From Brachynemurus nebulosus (taxonomy: Eukaryota > Arthropoda > Insecta > Neuroptera > Myrmeleontidae): DNA of 64,000 nt. The stretch spans positions 4,837,076-4,901,075 of the forward strand of contig JAPWDM010000022.1 of the NCBI GenBank assembly GCA_035578155.1. Direction: 5' to 3'. A model generated the notes under the pieces. The model did not search any database. It was not told where the DNA came from and saw only the letters and a program-made list of their open reading frames with translations. The translations under genes were made by a program, and so were the position numbers. Numbering within the stretch: the stretch's first letter is position 1; each line of letters opens with the position of its first letter. Below are positions 44,708-55,508 of the stretch, piece after piece.

Positions 44708-46861
44708 TTATGTTGAAGGCTTAGTTTGAAATGAATTTAGAATTCGTTGCATTAATCTTCTAGAGTCGTGTAAACGAGGTAACTGCGCACAATCGTTCAT
44801 AGTGACGTAGTGTTGTGATCAGTGTTACGCAGTAGACAAAGACTCAAGACTGTCCATGATGCGACCCTTATTCGCAAAATGGCAAATTTTAAAAATTTCA
44901 AGCGACTGAAAATTATAGTCTGTATTTATAATATGATCGGCAATGGCTGAAAAAATTTTTGTATTCGCAGATTTTATTGCTGACAGGTGTTCTGCAAAAC
45001 GATTTGAAAATCTCCGACCCGTTTGCCCAACGTAAAAAGACGAACAACTCTTACATGTAAACTTATAAATACCCGATCTCTGTAATGACGGAATGGAATC
45101 TTTAGTTTTTACAAAGTAATTTGAAAGTGTATTTTTTGTTGAAAAATTAATTTTATATCATTCTGGTCAAAAGGTTTTTTGAAAAATGTGGATTGATTGG
45201 AGATAAATGGGATAGAGGCATAGCTCGTTGTGACATGATTCTTTGTATTCGATAAATTCGAAAACAGTAAGGAATCTATATATTTATTATAATGTTTAGC
45301 AAATATTCTAAATAAGAAATCTAAGTCATAGCCATTTTGTTTACCAATAAAAAAATGGTTTCAATTTCCTTACAGAAATTGAATTTATTAAGGGGGTACA
45401 AAAAAAGCCTATGAAAAGCATGATTAAAAAACGCCATTTTGTGAGCAAGAGGATGATTGGAATCGGAAGGTATGCAATGATAAGTTTGAGAAGGCTTGCG
45501 AAAGATCGAAATTTCAACACCCATGGAAAAAGAACTTCTTTTAATAGTAATGTCCAGGAAGTTTAGCTTACTATCAGTTTCCAATTCTATTGTGAATTTG
45601 ATATTGGTGTGAAAAGTATTTATAAATTCTACAAATTCTATTGCTTGAGCTGCTGTACCCGACCATACTACGAAAATGTCGTCGACGTAACGTCTCCAAA
45701 GACAGATATTACGTAATAGAAAGTTTCCGGAATCCAAAATTAAATTTTCTAAGTGATTCATAAAAAAATTGTCAAAGAATGGAGAACATTTGGCACCCAT
45801 AGGTGAACCTGATTTTTGTAAGTAAAATTTATTATTAAATTAAAAATAATTATTAGAAGTGTAAGCAACTCACCCGTTGGAATTGTGTAAATAAATCTTG
45901 AACGTCAAAACTGATCAAAATGTACTTATTCGGAAATTTTAAGTTTAAAAAATCCGTAATCAATTCATGTGTATTATTTAAAGAATATTTAAAACTAATA
46001 TTTGTATAATTATAAATGTTTCGTAAAAACCAAGATGAGGGACTGTTGAATAAACTATCTATTTGACTTACAACTGGTCTAAATTCATTTCCTGGTTTGT
46101 GAATTTTCGGGAGACCGTTAAGTCTGGGTGCTAATGGGTTCATTGGTAGTTTTATGAGTTTAAGGTCAAATTGTTTAATGAAATTTTTAAAAAGTTTTAA
46201 AAAGGGTTTTAATTTTTTCTGTGGGATTATTTTCCAATAACTGAAAGTTGTCTGAATCCAAGAAACCTTCCACTTTACCAATGTATTCCATTCTATCTAC
46301 TAAAACAATTGCTTGTCCCTTATCTGCTTTTAACACAACGACATTTTCGGATTTAAGTTTATGTCTAATTTGATTAATAATTTTTAGGTTATGTGTTGCC
46401 ACTGTGTCAGATATTAAGTAATCAAACTTATCAAGAAAATTAAACAAAGAAGATTAAACAAAGAAAATTAAACAAACATTATTATCAATTTTAAATTTTT
46501 TAAATTGTGTAATAATAGAGGCAGCAAATTCTGTAATCTGTGTAAATGAAATAGGAGTTTTTGGTACATACTTTAGACCCTTAGAAAGTAATTCAATCTC
46601 ATTAGGTTGTAACTCTCCAGATGACAAGTTCAAAATTCTGTCATGAAAATTAAAATTAGAATTCAGTTCATTAGCTAAGAAAAAATCGTTCAACTGCGGG
46701 ACGTGTTTAAAAAAGATGTTGTTATGAAGGGAAATACCGGTTGAGCAAAGGTTAGACTGAAAACTTTTAGCCAAAGTGAAAAAAATTTGACCTTGTTCAT
46801 AACATAACGAACTGTCAAACTGATCATTAAACTTTCTATTTTGATCAGTTTTGACGTTCAA
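44708..46861 (-). pseudogene. Penelope-like element, RT and GIY-YIG endonuclease (left copy)
   Basis: Minus-strand frames give, in order: an N-terminal region (46861-46454, for example LKYVPKTPISFTQITEFAAS), FLDKFDYLISDTVATHNLKI, VVVLKADKGQAIVLVDRMEY (46447-46187), LIKLPMNPLAPRLNGLPKIH, FRPVVSQIDSLFNSPSSWFL, LISFDVQDLFTQ (46281-45853), then PMGAKCSPFFDNFFMNHLEN with the catalytic RRYVDDIFVVW (YVDD; residues 38-41 of the 45800 frame). Further on, out of frame, a GIY...YVGQTGRRFSNRFAEHL domain (about 45075-44960) ends with the stop at 44708. RT plus C-terminal GIY-YIG with a CxxC insertion defines Penelope-like retroelements. About 110 bp is missing near 45840. Several frame changes disable it. 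Confidence 0.85.
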
Positions 46862-48125
46862 GATTTATTTACACAGATCCAACAGGTGACTTGCTCACAC
46901 TTCTGATGGATTATCTTTCTATTAATTTCGCTAATACCTCGGGTGCCCCTGACCTAGAAGCAATGACACAATGTGCAAAATTACTTTTAAATAATAATTA
47001 TTTTTAATTTAATAATAAATTTTACTTACAAAAGTCAGGTTTACCTATGGGTGCAAAATGTTCTCCAATTTCTTTATGAATCACTTAGAAATTTTGGATT
47101 CCGGAAACTCTCTATTACGTAATATCTGTCTTTGGAGACGTTACGTCAACGACACTTTCGTGGTATGGTCGGGTACAGCAGCTCAAGTAATGGAATTTTT
47201 AGATTTTATAAATACTTTTCACATCAATATCAAATACACAATAGAATTGTAAACTGATAGTAAGCTAAACTTCCTGGACATTACTATTAAAAGGGATTCT
47301 TTTTCCATGGGTGTTGAAAATTCGATCTTTCGCAAGCTTTCTCAAACTGATCATTGCATACCTTCCGATTCCAATCATCTTCTTGTTCACAAAATGGTGT
47401 TTTTTAATCATGCTTTTCATAGGCTTTTTTTGTACCCCCTTAATAAATTTAATTTCTGTAAAGAAATTGAAACTATTATTTTTATTGGTAAACAAAATGG
47501 CTATGACTTAGATTTCTTACTTAGAATATTTGCTAAACATTATAATAAATATATAGATTCCTTACTGTTTCCGAATTTATCGAATACAAAGGATCATGTT
47601 ACAACGAGCTATGCCTCTATCCCATTTATCTCCAATCAATCCACAGTTTTCAAAAAACTTTTTGACCAGAATGATATAAAACTTAGTTTTTTAACAAAAA
47701 ATACACTTTCAAATTACTTCGTAAAAACTAAAGATTCCATTCCATCGTTACAGAGATTGGGTATTTATAAGTTTACATGTGAGACTTGTTCGTCTTTTTA
47801 CGTGGGGCAAACGGGTCGGAGATTCTCAAATCGTTTTGTAGAACACTTGTCAGCAATAAAATCTGCGAATACAAAAAATTTTTCAGCCATTGCCGATCAT
47901 ATTATAAATAGAGACCATAATTTTCAGTCGTCTGAAAATTTTAAAATTTGCCATTTTGCGAATAAGGGTCGCATCATGGACAGTCTTGAGTCTTTGTCTA
48001 CTGCGCAATGCTTATCACAACACTACGTCACTATGAACGATTGTGCGCAGTTACCTCGTTTAGACGATTCTAGAAGACTAATGCAACGAATTCTAAATTC
48101 ATTTCAAACTAAGCCTTCAACATAA
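46850..48125 (+). pseudogene. Penelope-like element, truncated RT and GIY-YIG (right copy)
   Basis: Begins within RT at FDVQDLFTQI (46850), so the N-terminal third is absent. It keeps the segment deleted from the left copy (DYLSINFANTSGAP, LEAMTQCAKLLLNN) and shows YVND in place of the catalytic YVDD (47133 region), which would abolish polymerisation. From 47307 a 272-codon frame is intact: GVENSIFRKLSQTDH to the GIY-YIG domain LGIYKFTCETCSSFYVGQTG (GIY at 152-154, CxxC 158-161, YVG 165-167), RRFSNRFVEHL (Arg172, Glu179) and C-terminal SLSTAQCLSQHYVTMNDCAQ, stop 48125. This half-copy is head to head with the left copy; inverted partial dimers of this kind are known for Penelope-like elements. 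Confidence 0.85.
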
Positions 48126-48740
48126 TTACCCACCTACTCATTGTTAATTATTGTGATTAATAATATCTAATTTATAACATTGTTAATTATTTTTTAATTA
48201 TAATTGTTGACTATTTTTTAAAATTAGATTTTTCAAAATTTTTCAAATTTAAAAAGGTTTTTAAAGTTTAACTTAAGTGATTTAATTTTTTGTGATTTTG
48301 TATCATGCTTAATTTAATAATTTTGACCTTTGGGTCATTGTGTGGTTGTATTTATAAGTTTACTATTTGTATTTATACTTCGCTTTTCTTTGTTCTTTTG
48401 TTCTTATCAAATGAGTGTGTTTGCATTCATCTTCACTAATGTGGACATAGGATTTTCCAGAATCGTTGACCCTATTTTTAAGTTTTTTATCTTGATATTA
48501 ATTGTCTTTTATGATTTTTTTGGTTTCTTGCCATAATCTTTGAAAATGGCCTCGTGCCGAAACATGTAAGATACTTTATAAATTTTTTTTTTTTTGATAT
48601 TTGGTTTTTTGATGTTTTTGACTTTTGTTTTTTATTTTTGATTGTTTGACTTGTGCGGACATGTAGCTCATATTTTTGTGATCTACAACGTTTTTGGTTT
48701 TATCTTGTTGCAGGAAGTCGGTCTTTGTTATCAGATTGTA
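48126..48740 (+). other. Penelope 3-prime flank (pseudo-LTR-like)
   Basis: Inverted match to 44170-44707. It contains AATGGCCTCGTGCCGAAACA (48545) and its mirror at 44345, the type of GCC...GCCGAAAC block that in many Penelope-like elements is part of a hammerhead ribozyme. The expected CTGATGA box is degraded here to TTTGAAAA. Confidence 0.55.
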
Positions 48741-48844
48741 TCTTAATCTACCTGCAGTTGAATGATTTTTCGAGAACTACTTAAACTGTTGGCCTTAATG
48801 CCATAAAAAAAAGTTACGATTTAATTCTATTACGTAAATTGCGG

Positions 48845-49001
48845 CTGTAGAAAATTAGGAATTAGCTGCTCCATGTTCTGCAAAGAATGTATGGGTCTAA
48901 ATTGTGAAAATACGGATGTTCCAGAAATTACAGAAGAAGATGTCCAAAACGATGTTGATGAAGATATTGATATTGAATTTGAAAACATGGGAGAAATATA
49001 A
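48845..49001 (+). pseudogene. Fragment of the Cys-rich protein (P4 right arm)
   Basis: Reads CGCRKLGISCSMFCKECMGL, NCENTDVPEITEEDV and DEDIDIEFENMGEI before a stop. It is the counterpart of the last 45 residues of 43736-44272 and retains the Cys lost there. Confidence 0.6.
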
Positions 49002-49686
49002 TAGGTACATGTAATTTTAAAAAAAATTAGAACTATAAATTAGTACAATATTAAAGTTTTTTTCTTTATATCTGAGATCATATGAATATCAAAATTTTTA
49101 GCAAATACTTTTACCTTTACCTTTGATAAAGCAGAAATAATTTTTGTACTGAATACAAATAATTTTAGCGTGTAAAAATTACAAATAACATGGTATAAAA
49201 GTCAAAAGTAATAAAATTGTAAAAAAGTAGGTAACTTTGAACGACTGTATCTTAGTCGGTTTTTATCGAAAATATTTTTATCGGTCACCATTTTGACCGG
49301 AATTACATCAGCTTTCTCTCTTGTGGACCAATCCTATACCTAAATTCACTCAGAAAAAGTACTACTCAAAAATTTAAAAAAAAAAAATTGAAAAATTTGA
49401 GCTTTTGTTTAAATAGTTTTTTGACATATTTTGTTGAGAAAAAAGTTTTTTGAGTTTATAAAGTGCCATTTCGATACGAAATTTAATTTTCTACAAAAAA
49501 TCATATCATGTGTATTTATGAAAATTGCAGTTTTTGAGTTACAGTTAAAAAACGTAAGCGTCGATAAGTTTACGTCGTCCGTAAAAATCTACGCCTAAAT
49601 TTAATAGCAATTTGTGAATTTGTCATCTTTGAGGTACAACTGAACATATGAAACAATATAACACCTGTTGCAAATTAGTTCCTTTT

Positions 49687-49842
49687 CCCCCTGTTTTTTT
49701 TTTTTTTTTGTACATAGTCCGTAGCCTATAATTAGCACAATTATTACAGTGGTAATTATAATGAAAAATATCAAATAATTTTTTTCAAATTAATTAGGTG
49801 CTATAGAATGTAAGTAACTAATGTAAGTAATTTACTTCGAAA
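49687..49842. other. Short spacer
   Basis: Poly-T and AT-rich, nothing recognised. Confidence 0.5.
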
Positions 49843-50082
49843 ATGATGTTTCAACACATAGATTACCAAGATAAAAGTAGAATTGTATCATATAAAACCA
49901 ACTGTGTTTATAAATTCGTCTATGATTTTTCATCTCTTAAAAACTTTGGCTCTCATTTAGCAAAAAATGGTCTGGTTCGTCAGTGGACTATTATGGATCT
50001 TAATGAAACTTACTGTCAGCAAAAACTAACAGATGCTGTTTCTAAAATAACTGAATTTTTTTGCCTTAAGTTACTAAACTGA
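49843..50082 (+). CDS. 79-codon frame of unknown nature
   Basis: Reads MMFQHIDYQDKSRIVSYKTN, then DFSSLKNFGSHLAKNGLVRQ and WTIMDLNETYCQQKLTDAVS. Its composition is more protein-like than other short frames here. A possible splice acceptor (ACATAG) lies near 49860. No domain recognised, and it could be an exon, an element remnant or chance. Confidence 0.25.
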   Translation: MMFQHIDYQDKSRIVSYKTNCVYKFVYDFSSLKNFGSHLAKNGLVRQWTIMDLNETYCQQKLTDAVSKITEFFCLKLLN

Positions 50083-50374
50083 TTTTTATGTTTACTATTC
50101 ACAACATATTTTTTAAAATTTTTATTTTGCCAAAGCTTGCAATAAAAGGTAACTCTACTTTCATTAGCTTTTCTCTGCGTAACGTAGAGGCTCGTGTCGT
50201 CAATTCAAGCCTACCAGAGTGCCTCATTTTATACGTATTTATCGAAAATAACTATATCGCGTTACAGAAAATTCTTCGAAAAGTGTGATCATGTTATAAA
50301 CATTCATAAATTAAAATAAATAAAATAATCATTATTAAGAATATGTGTAAAATTATAATAAACACTGCAAGGGG

Positions 50375-50446
<72 letters not shown>

Positions 50447-51277
50447 TTTTGGGAAAAGAGTAGAACAAATCCCAGAAAAAAAGACCATTCTCTGCAAAGG
50501 TTACAAAGAATCAAAATCTAGGATTTTAAGGGTAGACGGGTTTTATTGTTTGTTATACATTAAATTTTTTATCAACGAACCAGGACTTCTATTTCATAAA
50601 CGTTTTCATCAATATTTGTAAAGTGGTATTAGGTATAGTGAAAAGAACGACAACTGGAAATGACTCATTCTCATAAATTTGTTTTAGACAAACTCGTAAT
50701 TTAGCTAGCTATCTTTCACAAAATCTACTATCTAATATATTGAAAAAGGATAGTAGAAATTATAATAACTTTTTTCTACAATTTTAGTGGAAAGTAGGCT
50801 TTTGCGCTCTGTGAAGAGGGCGCAAAATGTGTATTTGCCGAAAACTCTAGTTGCCGAACAACAACATATCACTTTTCGCTTTAAAGTGGTAAAGTAATAC
50901 TTTGTCGCTCGCTCAACGTATATTTAATTACAAATCGGGTAGGCTTGTTTATATTTTCTATGGTAACAAATAAACAAATTCTAAAATTATTATTTTTATC
51001 GTAATCAAGTGAAGTATTAATTTTATTAAAATTCAAAATAACTACAAAATGTTAATTAAAAATAATAAATAACTATAGTTAATAAATAATAAAAATTAAA
51101 AATTTAAAAAAAAAATGTAATAGTGACAGTGATTTCTCAAGTACACCTCCAGATATTTATGAGGCTGCAAAAATTATAATATTAAAGTAAATATTAACGT
51201 CCATCATTATTATTTCAAGTATTTTTTAAATAAAAATACATTTTATAAGATTGTAGAAAAAATTTTGTGTGTAATTT
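50083..51277. other. No gene recognised; (TA)n at 50378-50442
   Basis: AT-rich. Contains a 65-bp TA tract. A less AT-rich patch at 50800-50900 (GGCTTTTGCGCTCTGTGAAG, AGGGCGCAAAATG) may belong to the element around the palindrome at 51278. Confidence 0.45.
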
Positions 51278-51380
51278 GAGCACAAAATGACATTACCGCT
51301 CTCATGAGAATAACGCGCTTCGCCTAGCGGCGTCGCGCGTCAACATTCTCAATCGAGCGGTAATGTACCATTTTGTGCTC
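51278..51380. repeat. GC-cored palindrome of about 100 bp
   Basis: GAGCACAAAATGACATTACC at 51278 pairs with GGTAATGTACCATTTTGTGC near 51360. The centre is GCGCTTCGCCTAGCGGCG then TCGCGC, very GC-rich for this window. Related half-sites occur near 41948 and a CGACACGAGCCGAG...CGAGTGTCG hairpin lies near 51690-51730. Confidence 0.75.
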
Positions 51381-52177
51381 TTAATACACAAATAACTATT
51401 ATATGTGATAATTTAACTCATATGTATCAAGTCCCATAAGAATATTGCAGTTTCTTCACTTTTACCATGGCAAAAAAGTTAGGACAAATTTTTACAGCGA
51501 AATAATTGTATAAAACGTTTAAGTGGTCATTTCACTGTTAAACATGATAAAAACGAAACAAAAATTCCTATTGGTGAATTCAACTGATTTCAGAAGCGTA
51601 GTAACAATGTATTAAATAATAATATGAATTAGTACATATTATATTATTCAACAAGCTGGTAATGATAGCTAGTACTCACGAAGATGAAATTGCGACACGA
51701 GCCGAGTTTACGAGGCGAGTGTCGTAATGCATCTGAGTGAGTAATAGCCATTGCAAGCGAGTAGAATACGATATTTTTTCCACGGCTTTTTTCCTTTTTG
51801 TTTTAAATAAAATTGAATATAAATTTTAAATCAAAAGAATACAATTTTTAATCTATCTCTAATTTCATTAAATGTTTATATATGTATGTACAAACGATGA
51901 AGGAAACAAAATCCAAACTACTTTGTTTACTTACACGTTACTACGCAATATATATGAAATTAAAACTTATATTATTCACAAAACCATCGCAAACTTATTG
52001 AATAATTGTTAATACGGTGATTTCATTGGTCGAATAGTATTGAGTAATGATTATTCCTCCACACCTTTAAATAATGCCTAACTTTCTCAACAATTAACGG
52101 AAATGTAATGAGTGTGTTCTTCAACACGAGTAGAAAAACTAATTTATTTTATTCGTTAAATTATCTTACCGTATTAC
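51381..52177. other. No gene recognised
   Basis: AT-rich with the small hairpin near 51690-51730. Confidence 0.45.
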
Positions 52178-52350
52178 ACTATGAAAAAATTTGTGTTAAA
52201 ATTAACACATTTCACATGTCCAGAACGGTCCACTCAATTTTTTCGTGTTATTTTAACACAAGGCATATGTGTCAAATCCATACACAAGATTTGTGTCAAT
52301 AATTTAACACAGAAGAGGAGCAAGAAAGACAAACATTTTGTGTTAATTTT
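52178..52350. repeat. TTGTGTTAA-rich block, related to 61310-61530
   Basis: Several inverted and direct copies of TTGTGTTAA / TTAACACA cluster here and again at 61310-61530. Without the provirus between them the two blocks would be about 1.4 kb apart, which suggests the ends of one older element. Confidence 0.5.
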
Positions 52351-52837
52351 TTAGATTTATCAGAGCTAGAGTTGTTAAACTTTTATATTCACTATTTTAC
52401 TTCCGCTGTTCCGCTTAAGATATTTGAAAATCGTCAAAAATTATAACGATTTTGTTCAAATATTATTATAAATGAGATTGAAATAACTCAAAGTAAGTCA
52501 GTCCTTTGAAGAAATTCTTATACGAAATACGAAATATATTTTTTCTAAAAACGGTACAATATTTTACAAAATTTTAATGTAATTACAATACTTCACTTAA
52601 ATCTAGGTACCTACAACTAGTGCTTAACCCTGACCTAACATGTACAATCTAAGTAATGCAATACATGAAAATACTTAATTATTAATGACTCTATACAAAG
52701 GAAAATTTTCAAAAAACCTTTAAACATGAATAATTAAAAATAAAATAAAACTTAACCTAAACACACTTACGCACACACTTTCTCTTCACTTACTCCGTCC
52801 GCACGTACACATTTGACCGCCCCCCCCGGGCCGAGGG

Positions 52838-53282
52838 CAGTCACGGTGGGGAGATATCCTTCGGCAGGATGAACTTCTTGCTCCGCTTGGACAGCGTCTT
52901 TGAAGGCAGGAACATGTCAGCAATTCGGTCGTTGTGGTGAAGACGGCATCTGGCCAGGTGACGTGAAGTTAGTGACATTATGTAGTCAAGAACAGGTTCA
53001 ACGCCTGATTCTTGATGTAGTTGACGTACCGGGGTACGTCGCGGGGCGTTCAGGATAAGACGAAGTATCCTGTTCTGGAACAGTTGCAATTTGGCAATGT
53101 TGCCAGATGAAACAGTGCACCACACAGGTGCGGCGTATGTGACGATGGGGCGGATGCACGTCTTGTACAGCTGTATCTTCTTCGCCGTCGGGATGACATT
53201 GGAGATGAGTAGGGGCCGCAGTCAGGCCGCAGCACATTCGCCGGCGATTCGGCGAATGTGCATGATACAATCCCGTAAGGTT
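52838..53282 (-). pseudogene. Jockey-type non-LTR retrotransposon, RT C-terminal tail
   Basis: The minus-strand frames read KKIQLYKTCIRPIVTYAAPV then WCTVSSGNIAKLQLFQNRIL, RLILNAPRRTPVRQLHQESG, VEPVLDYIMSLTSRHLARCR, ending ILPKDISPP at 52841. This is the region after RT that is typical of Jockey-superfamily ORF2. One stop and a frame change precede it. The copy is 5-prime truncated at about 53282, as usual for target-primed insertion. It is markedly more GC-rich than the flanks, fitting a recent arrival. An AT-rich 3-prime UTR-like tail follows to about 52730. Confidence 0.8.
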
Positions 53283-53459
53283 ACATGATTTTTTTTAACT
53301 GAATCTGTAACAAAATAACCTCAAAATGTAAGGAAATTGTTTAATTTTTAAACGTTTAATAAAACTATATTCGTCAATAACTGAAAAAACTTATAATGTT
53401 TCGGTTTTGTTTAATAATAAGAACTACTCTCATGTTTTTTATTATATACATTTGGGTAC

Positions 53460-53461
<2 letters not shown>

Positions 53462-53548
<87 letters not shown>
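53462..53548. repeat. (TA)n microsatellite, left half of the split target
   Basis: TA repeats that stop at the 3-prime LTR. The tract resumes at 61222-61306 on the other side of the provirus. Confidence 0.95.
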
Positions 53549-53554
<6 letters not shown>

Positions 53555-53949
53555 GTTCACTCGAAAAATAATAGAGTTTTTAAAAAAGAATTACAATGTT
53601 ATTTTATTTAATCTTTAGTCACAAAACAATAATTACAAAAATTTATTATTACAATAATCGTCAATACAATAAGCTTGTAGTTTTATGTCAAGGAAGTAAC
53701 TTCTTGCTGGCCGGTTGATCTTCTTTATTTAAAGGCTTCATAATGCTGATTCGATATGCACGTGTCACTGGATCAGTTTCCCAGTGATGCGATGTTTGTG
53801 AGAATTGTGAATTATGCATTTTTGATACAGTGCAAATTCCACCATTTCCGTTGGACTGAATATTTGAAATCGACATTTGAAATCTGATACTCTCTGCAGT
53901 GTCATCATTTATGTGTCTATTGTGTTAAGCGTGTGAAGAGACTGTAACT
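53549..53949 (-). repeat. Errantivirus-type 3-prime LTR (401 bp)
   Basis: Read on the minus strand it starts AGTTACAGTCTCTTCACACG and ends GAACTTAATT. It differs from the other LTR at one base (53732 against 61004). A 62-codon frame inside is present in both LTRs and is probably incidental. Confidence 0.95.
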
Positions 53950-55508
53950 CCTCCCTCCTCAGTCGAAAGCGACGGCCAAAGGAGTTTTACTTCTTTGGTT
54001 GGAGCTGGGGTTGTATGCTGTACTTCTATTTCCTTAGGTTTCCATATTGTTCTTCTCCGAATGTAGAAGATACTAATAGCAACTATTAGTGGAGCTAAGA
54101 TGAAATAGGTTACTGAAATATGTAGTGTTCCGTGCTTCTTTATTAGTTGTATTTCCTCTCGGTTCTGGATATGGAAGTTTTTCAGTTTGTGTACGTCCAG
54201 TTTTTCTTCGAATTTTGATGCGTTAACCTCGATATTGTACGTCGGAGCTAGATGAATTTCGTCTTCTTTTTCGGTTATTTGATTGGTGTATGTAATTTCG
54301 TTCATTGTTACGGAGCAATTTCGAAAATGTATTAGGATAGTTCCTGTGATATTTCGGTCGTTGATTCCGCAGGTAGATGATAGGCTGGTCCCCGGAGAAT
54401 TTTTTATAATGATGTAATTGCCTCTCAGTGGTTTTATCTCCGTTACATTGTTAAAATCTTCGTAAGTGCAGGAGGCAGGTTTATTGAGAAGCAGATTGCC
54501 AAAGCACTTTGAATGTTTTGTTTTGATACTGCTTGTTTTGAGGTGGCATATGTAGATTTGCTCTACTCTAGGACACTCTTGGTCAACTAAATACAACTGA
54601 TACTCGTTGGAAAGGACGTATGGTTGGGTGATTTTTATTGTTTTTAGGGTATAAGTGGGTAATTGTTCTAGGTAATTTAACTGGTAGTTCTCGGAATAAA
54701 AATTGGGGATACGGGTGTTAAAAATTATGCTTGTATCATTATAGTAAGCTTGTAGCTCGAGAAGTTCGTATATTTGTTCATAAGAGGCAATGGGTATTGC
54801 TTGATGTCTTAGAGATGTGAAAGCATCCTCTAACTCATTCGGTAAAAGGATAGATTTGGAAACAATATTGAATTTGGCTAGATTTATTGAATGTGTAATA
54901 TCTTTTAGATGCTCGTTTAAGGTGTCAATATTATAAGTCAATTGATACACGTACTGCATGAATTTTACGTCTTCTTCTACATGCCTATTGATATTATTTG
55001 ATATCGAGTTTAAGTAATTATTGATTATAAATTGTTCTTTGTTAATATGTTCGGTTATGTTGTTAAATCGCTCAATCATTTGTCTATTAATATGTATCTG
55101 TTTGTTCAGTTGGTCTGAGATATTGTCCTGGTTCGTCATTAGTCTTTCGATATCCCTGTTAATTTGTAACGCGTCGTCATTGTCCAGGTTACCTGTAATT
55201 TGTTTGATCACTGACCCAAGTCCGTTTATCAGTCCTCGTTTAGTAATTCGTTTGGGGTAGAGGGTGTGAAAATTATTTTCTAATTCTTGCAGCTTTAGAT
55301 TAAGAGTGTTATGGAATCCTTTTAGGTGTCGATTTTGTGTTATGAGTTTCACAGAATATTTGATGTTTGCGATGTTTTCCCTGTAATTATTTAGGTTTAT
55401 TATATGAATGTAGTGGTTATAATCTTTCACGACTCGGGCCTGCCCTAGGTTCATCAACAATATTCCTGGGTTGTTTGTTAAGTCCGTCATTTCCATCTTT
55501 TGTCCCAT
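53925..55508 (-). CDS. env: Errantivirus-type envelope fusion protein (baculovirus F-like)
   Basis: An uninterrupted 527-codon frame. The N-terminal part carries GILLMNLGQARVVKDYNHYI, typical of the F-protein ectodomain. A furin-type site KRITKR (residues 86-91) is followed by the fusion-peptide-like GLINGLGSVIKQITGNLD. A long heptad-like helical region follows (RDIERLMTNQDNISDQLNKQ, HINRQMIERFNNITEHINKE). Cysteines cluster at about 300-400 (CPRVEQIYIC, CFGNLL, CTYEDF). A transmembrane segment VTYFILAPLIVAISIFYI (about 466-483) precedes RRR and a 41-residue tail. It is a class I-type fusion protein that mediates membrane entry in insect errantiviruses. No signal peptide is visible from this ATG, so the message is presumably spliced to a leader, as in gypsy. 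It overlaps pol by 92 bp and its end lies in the 3-prime LTR. Confidence 0.88.
   Translation of the reverse strand: MGQKMEMTDLTNNPGILLMNLGQARVVKDYNHYIHIINLNNYRENIANIKYSVKLITQNRHLKGFHNTLNLKLQELENNFHTLYPKRITKRGLINGLGSVIKQITGNLDNDDALQINRDIERLMTNQDNISDQLNKQIHINRQMIERFNNITEHINKEQFIINNYLNSISNNINRHVEEDVKFMQYVYQLTYNIDTLNEHLKDITHSINLAKFNIVSKSILLPNELEDAFTSLRHQAIPIASYEQIYELLELQAYYNDTSIIFNTRIPNFYSENYQLNYLEQLPTYTLKTIKITQPYVLSNEYQLYLVDQECPRVEQIYICHLKTSSIKTKHSKCFGNLLLNKPASCTYEDFNNVTEIKPLRGNYIIIKNSPGTSLSSTCGINDRNITGTILIHFRNCSVTMNEITYTNQITEKEDEIHLAPTYNIEVNASKFEEKLDVHKLKNFHIQNREEIQLIKKHGTLHISVTYFILAPLIVAISIFYIRRRTIWKPKEIEVQHTTPAPTKEVKLLWPSLSTEEGGVTVSSHA
53950..53960 (-). promoter_or_regulatory. Polypurine tract
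   Basis: GAGGAGGGAGG on the minus strand directly abuts the 3-prime LTR, where plus-strand DNA synthesis would be primed. It lies within the env coding region. Confidence 0.85.

Larger units (their letters stand above)
42415..49686. mobile_element. P4: palindrome with Penelope-like copies inside a Cys-rich-protein element
   Basis: Outer blocks 42415-43070 and 49030-49686 are inverted copies (CATATGTTCAGTTGTACC near 42450 against GGTACAACTGAACATATG near 49633; CACATGATATTTTTTTTGCA near 42586 against its diverged complement near 49505). Inside come the Cys-rich protein gene (left) and its fragment (right), then two Penelope-like copies in opposite orientation with their 3-prime ends outward. 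The palindrome spans about 7.3 kb. It may be an inverted duplication that copied a Penelope insertion together with its host element. Confidence 0.75.

Noticed and set aside
53688..53876. 62-codon frame inside the LTR, repeated at 60960-61148
   Set aside because: It is present only because the LTR is duplicated; no domain is visible and it runs antisense-free within regulatory sequence.
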